DNA from: an uncultured Alphaproteobacteria bacterium
Lineage (GTDB): Bacteria > Pseudomonadota > Alphaproteobacteria > Sphingomonadales > Sphingomonadaceae
DNA length: 6,956 bases
Reading direction: 5' to 3'
NCBI GenBank assembly: GCA_903939555.1
Contig: CAJAHV010000216.1
Span: 1 to 6,956, forward strand
Every line of letters starts with the position of its first letter. The stretch's first letter is position 1. This document shows, one piece after another, positions 6,257 through 6,956 of this stretch. A model generated the notes under the pieces. The model was not told the origin of the DNA. It saw nothing but the letters and a program-made list of their open reading frames with translations, and did no database searches. A program made the translations under genes and the position numbers.

Positions 6257-6956
6257 TGCTGTCGGTTCTCGACCAGACGCCGATCGCCGCCGGCACCAGC
6301 CCGGCGGCGGCGCTCGCCAACAGCATCGATCTCGCGAAGCATTGCGAAGCGCTGGGCTATCATCGCTACTGGCTTGCCGAGCATCATGCGTCGCCGGCGC
6401 TGGCGGGGTCGGCGCCGGAAATCCTCATCGCCGCAGTTGCGGCCGCGACCCGGCGAATGCGCATCGGTTCGGGCGGGGTGATGCTGCCGCATTATTCGCC
6501 CCTCAAGGTCGCCGAACAGTTCAGCCTGCTGGCGGGGCTTCATCCCGACCGCATCGACCTCGGGCTCGGCCGCGCGCCGGGCAGCGACCAGCGCACCTCG
6601 GTGGCGCTGCAACGCGACCGCAGGCAATATCCGCCGCATGATTTTCCGAACCAGCTCGCCGAACTGATCGGTTACCTCGAAGACACGCTCCCGGCGGATC
6701 ATCCATTCGCGCCCTATGCCGGCACCCTGCCCGGGCTGCCGCACGCCCCCGAAGCCTGGGTACTCGGTTCGTCGCCCGACAGCGCCGGCTTTGCCGGGGA
6801 TTTGGGGCTGCCCTATTGTTTTGCCGATTTCATCAGCGCGACCGGCGCCGGTGTTGCCGCCGATTATCGCGCCCGCTTCCGGCCGCGCCGCCCGGGTAAT
6901 GCGCCGTGGGTGATGGTGGCTGTGTGGACCGTGGTTGCCGAAACCGATGCCGAGGC
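6256..6956 (+). CDS. LLM class flavin-dependent oxidoreductase, YhbW-like (3' end cut by window)
   Basis: The first 233 complete codons of a bacterial luciferase-like monooxygenase; the family is about 330 residues long, so roughly 100 are beyond the right edge. It is a predicted TIM-barrel flavin-dependent enzyme, usually using FMN or reduced flavin and in some groups F420. Recognisable blocks are SVLDQTPI at 3-10, GYHRYWLAEHH at 34-44, IGSGGVMLPHYSPLKVAEQF at 70-89, the hallmark RIDLGLGRAPGSD at 99-111, and WVLGSSPDSA at 168-177. These match the E. coli YhbW subgroup closely as I recall it. The substrate is unknown. The ATG at 6256-6258 shares its first base with the preceding TGA (TGATG), so it is the third gene of a coupled operon after the ABA4-like and DUF1289 genes. 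No frameshift is seen in the part present. Confidence 0.93.
   Translation, partial: MLSVLDQTPIAAGTSPAAALANSIDLAKHCEALGYHRYWLAEHHASPALAGSAPEILIAAVAAATRRMRIGSGGVMLPHYSPLKVAEQFSLLAGLHPDRIDLGLGRAPGSDQRTSVALQRDRRQYPPHDFPNQLAELIGYLEDTLPADHPFAPYAGTLPGLPHAPEAWVLGSSPDSAGFAGDLGLPYCFADFISATGAGVAADYRARFRPRRPGNAPWVMVAVWTVVAETDAE

Noticed and set aside
6052..6744. A 230-codon leftward open frame antisense to the DUF1289 and LLM genes
   Set aside because: It is a shadow of two recognisable gene families on the other strand and has no motifs of its own.

Overview
The window looks like an ordinary chromosomal segment of a GC-rich alphaproteobacterium, most likely a member of the Sphingomonadales. The basis is the G/C-dominated third codon positions, the S41 peptidase subtype (motif order and C-terminal tail as I recall it from sphingomonads), a beta clamp gene separated from dnaA, recF and gyrB, and an ABA4-like membrane protein. 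The taxonomic call is an inference from protein character; no search was run. I see no tRNA, rRNA, CRISPR array, insertion sequence, phage gene or attachment site.

Layout: (1) 1-950 (+): 3' part of an S41 (C-terminal processing type) serine peptidase, cut by the left edge, followed by a terminator-like hairpin. (2) 1021-1641 (-): histidine phosphatase, convergent with the peptidase and divergent from dnaN. (3) 1642-1789: divergent intergenic region with promoter-like elements and the dnaN ribosome binding site. (4) 1790-2911 (+): dnaN, the sliding clamp of DNA polymerase III. (5) 2930-3796 (-): CpdA-like metallophosphoesterase, converging on dnaN with only 18 bp between stop codons, and with a near-consensus promoter lying almost on its start codon. 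(6) 3961-5565 (-): FAD-dependent oxidoreductase of the phytoene desaturase/PYROXD2 family with a GTG start. (7) 5649-6956 (+): a tightly overlapping three-gene operon of an ABA4-like four-helix membrane protein, a small DUF1289 Cys4 protein, and a YhbW-like LLM-class flavin-dependent oxidoreductase cut by the right edge.

Genes 1-5 appear to be unrelated housekeeping functions (proteolysis, phosphate ester hydrolysis, replication). The right half is more thematic: two flavoenzymes, a putative metal- or cluster-binding mini-protein and a homologue of a plant xanthophyll factor lie together. The three rightward genes overlap by 4 bp and 1 bp, and the FAD enzyme diverges from them across 83 bp. 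This is the best candidate for an uncharacterised functional unit, possibly isoprenoid, carotenoid or quinone redox chemistry, but that link is inferred from neighbourhood and family only. Nothing else suggests a striking new system.
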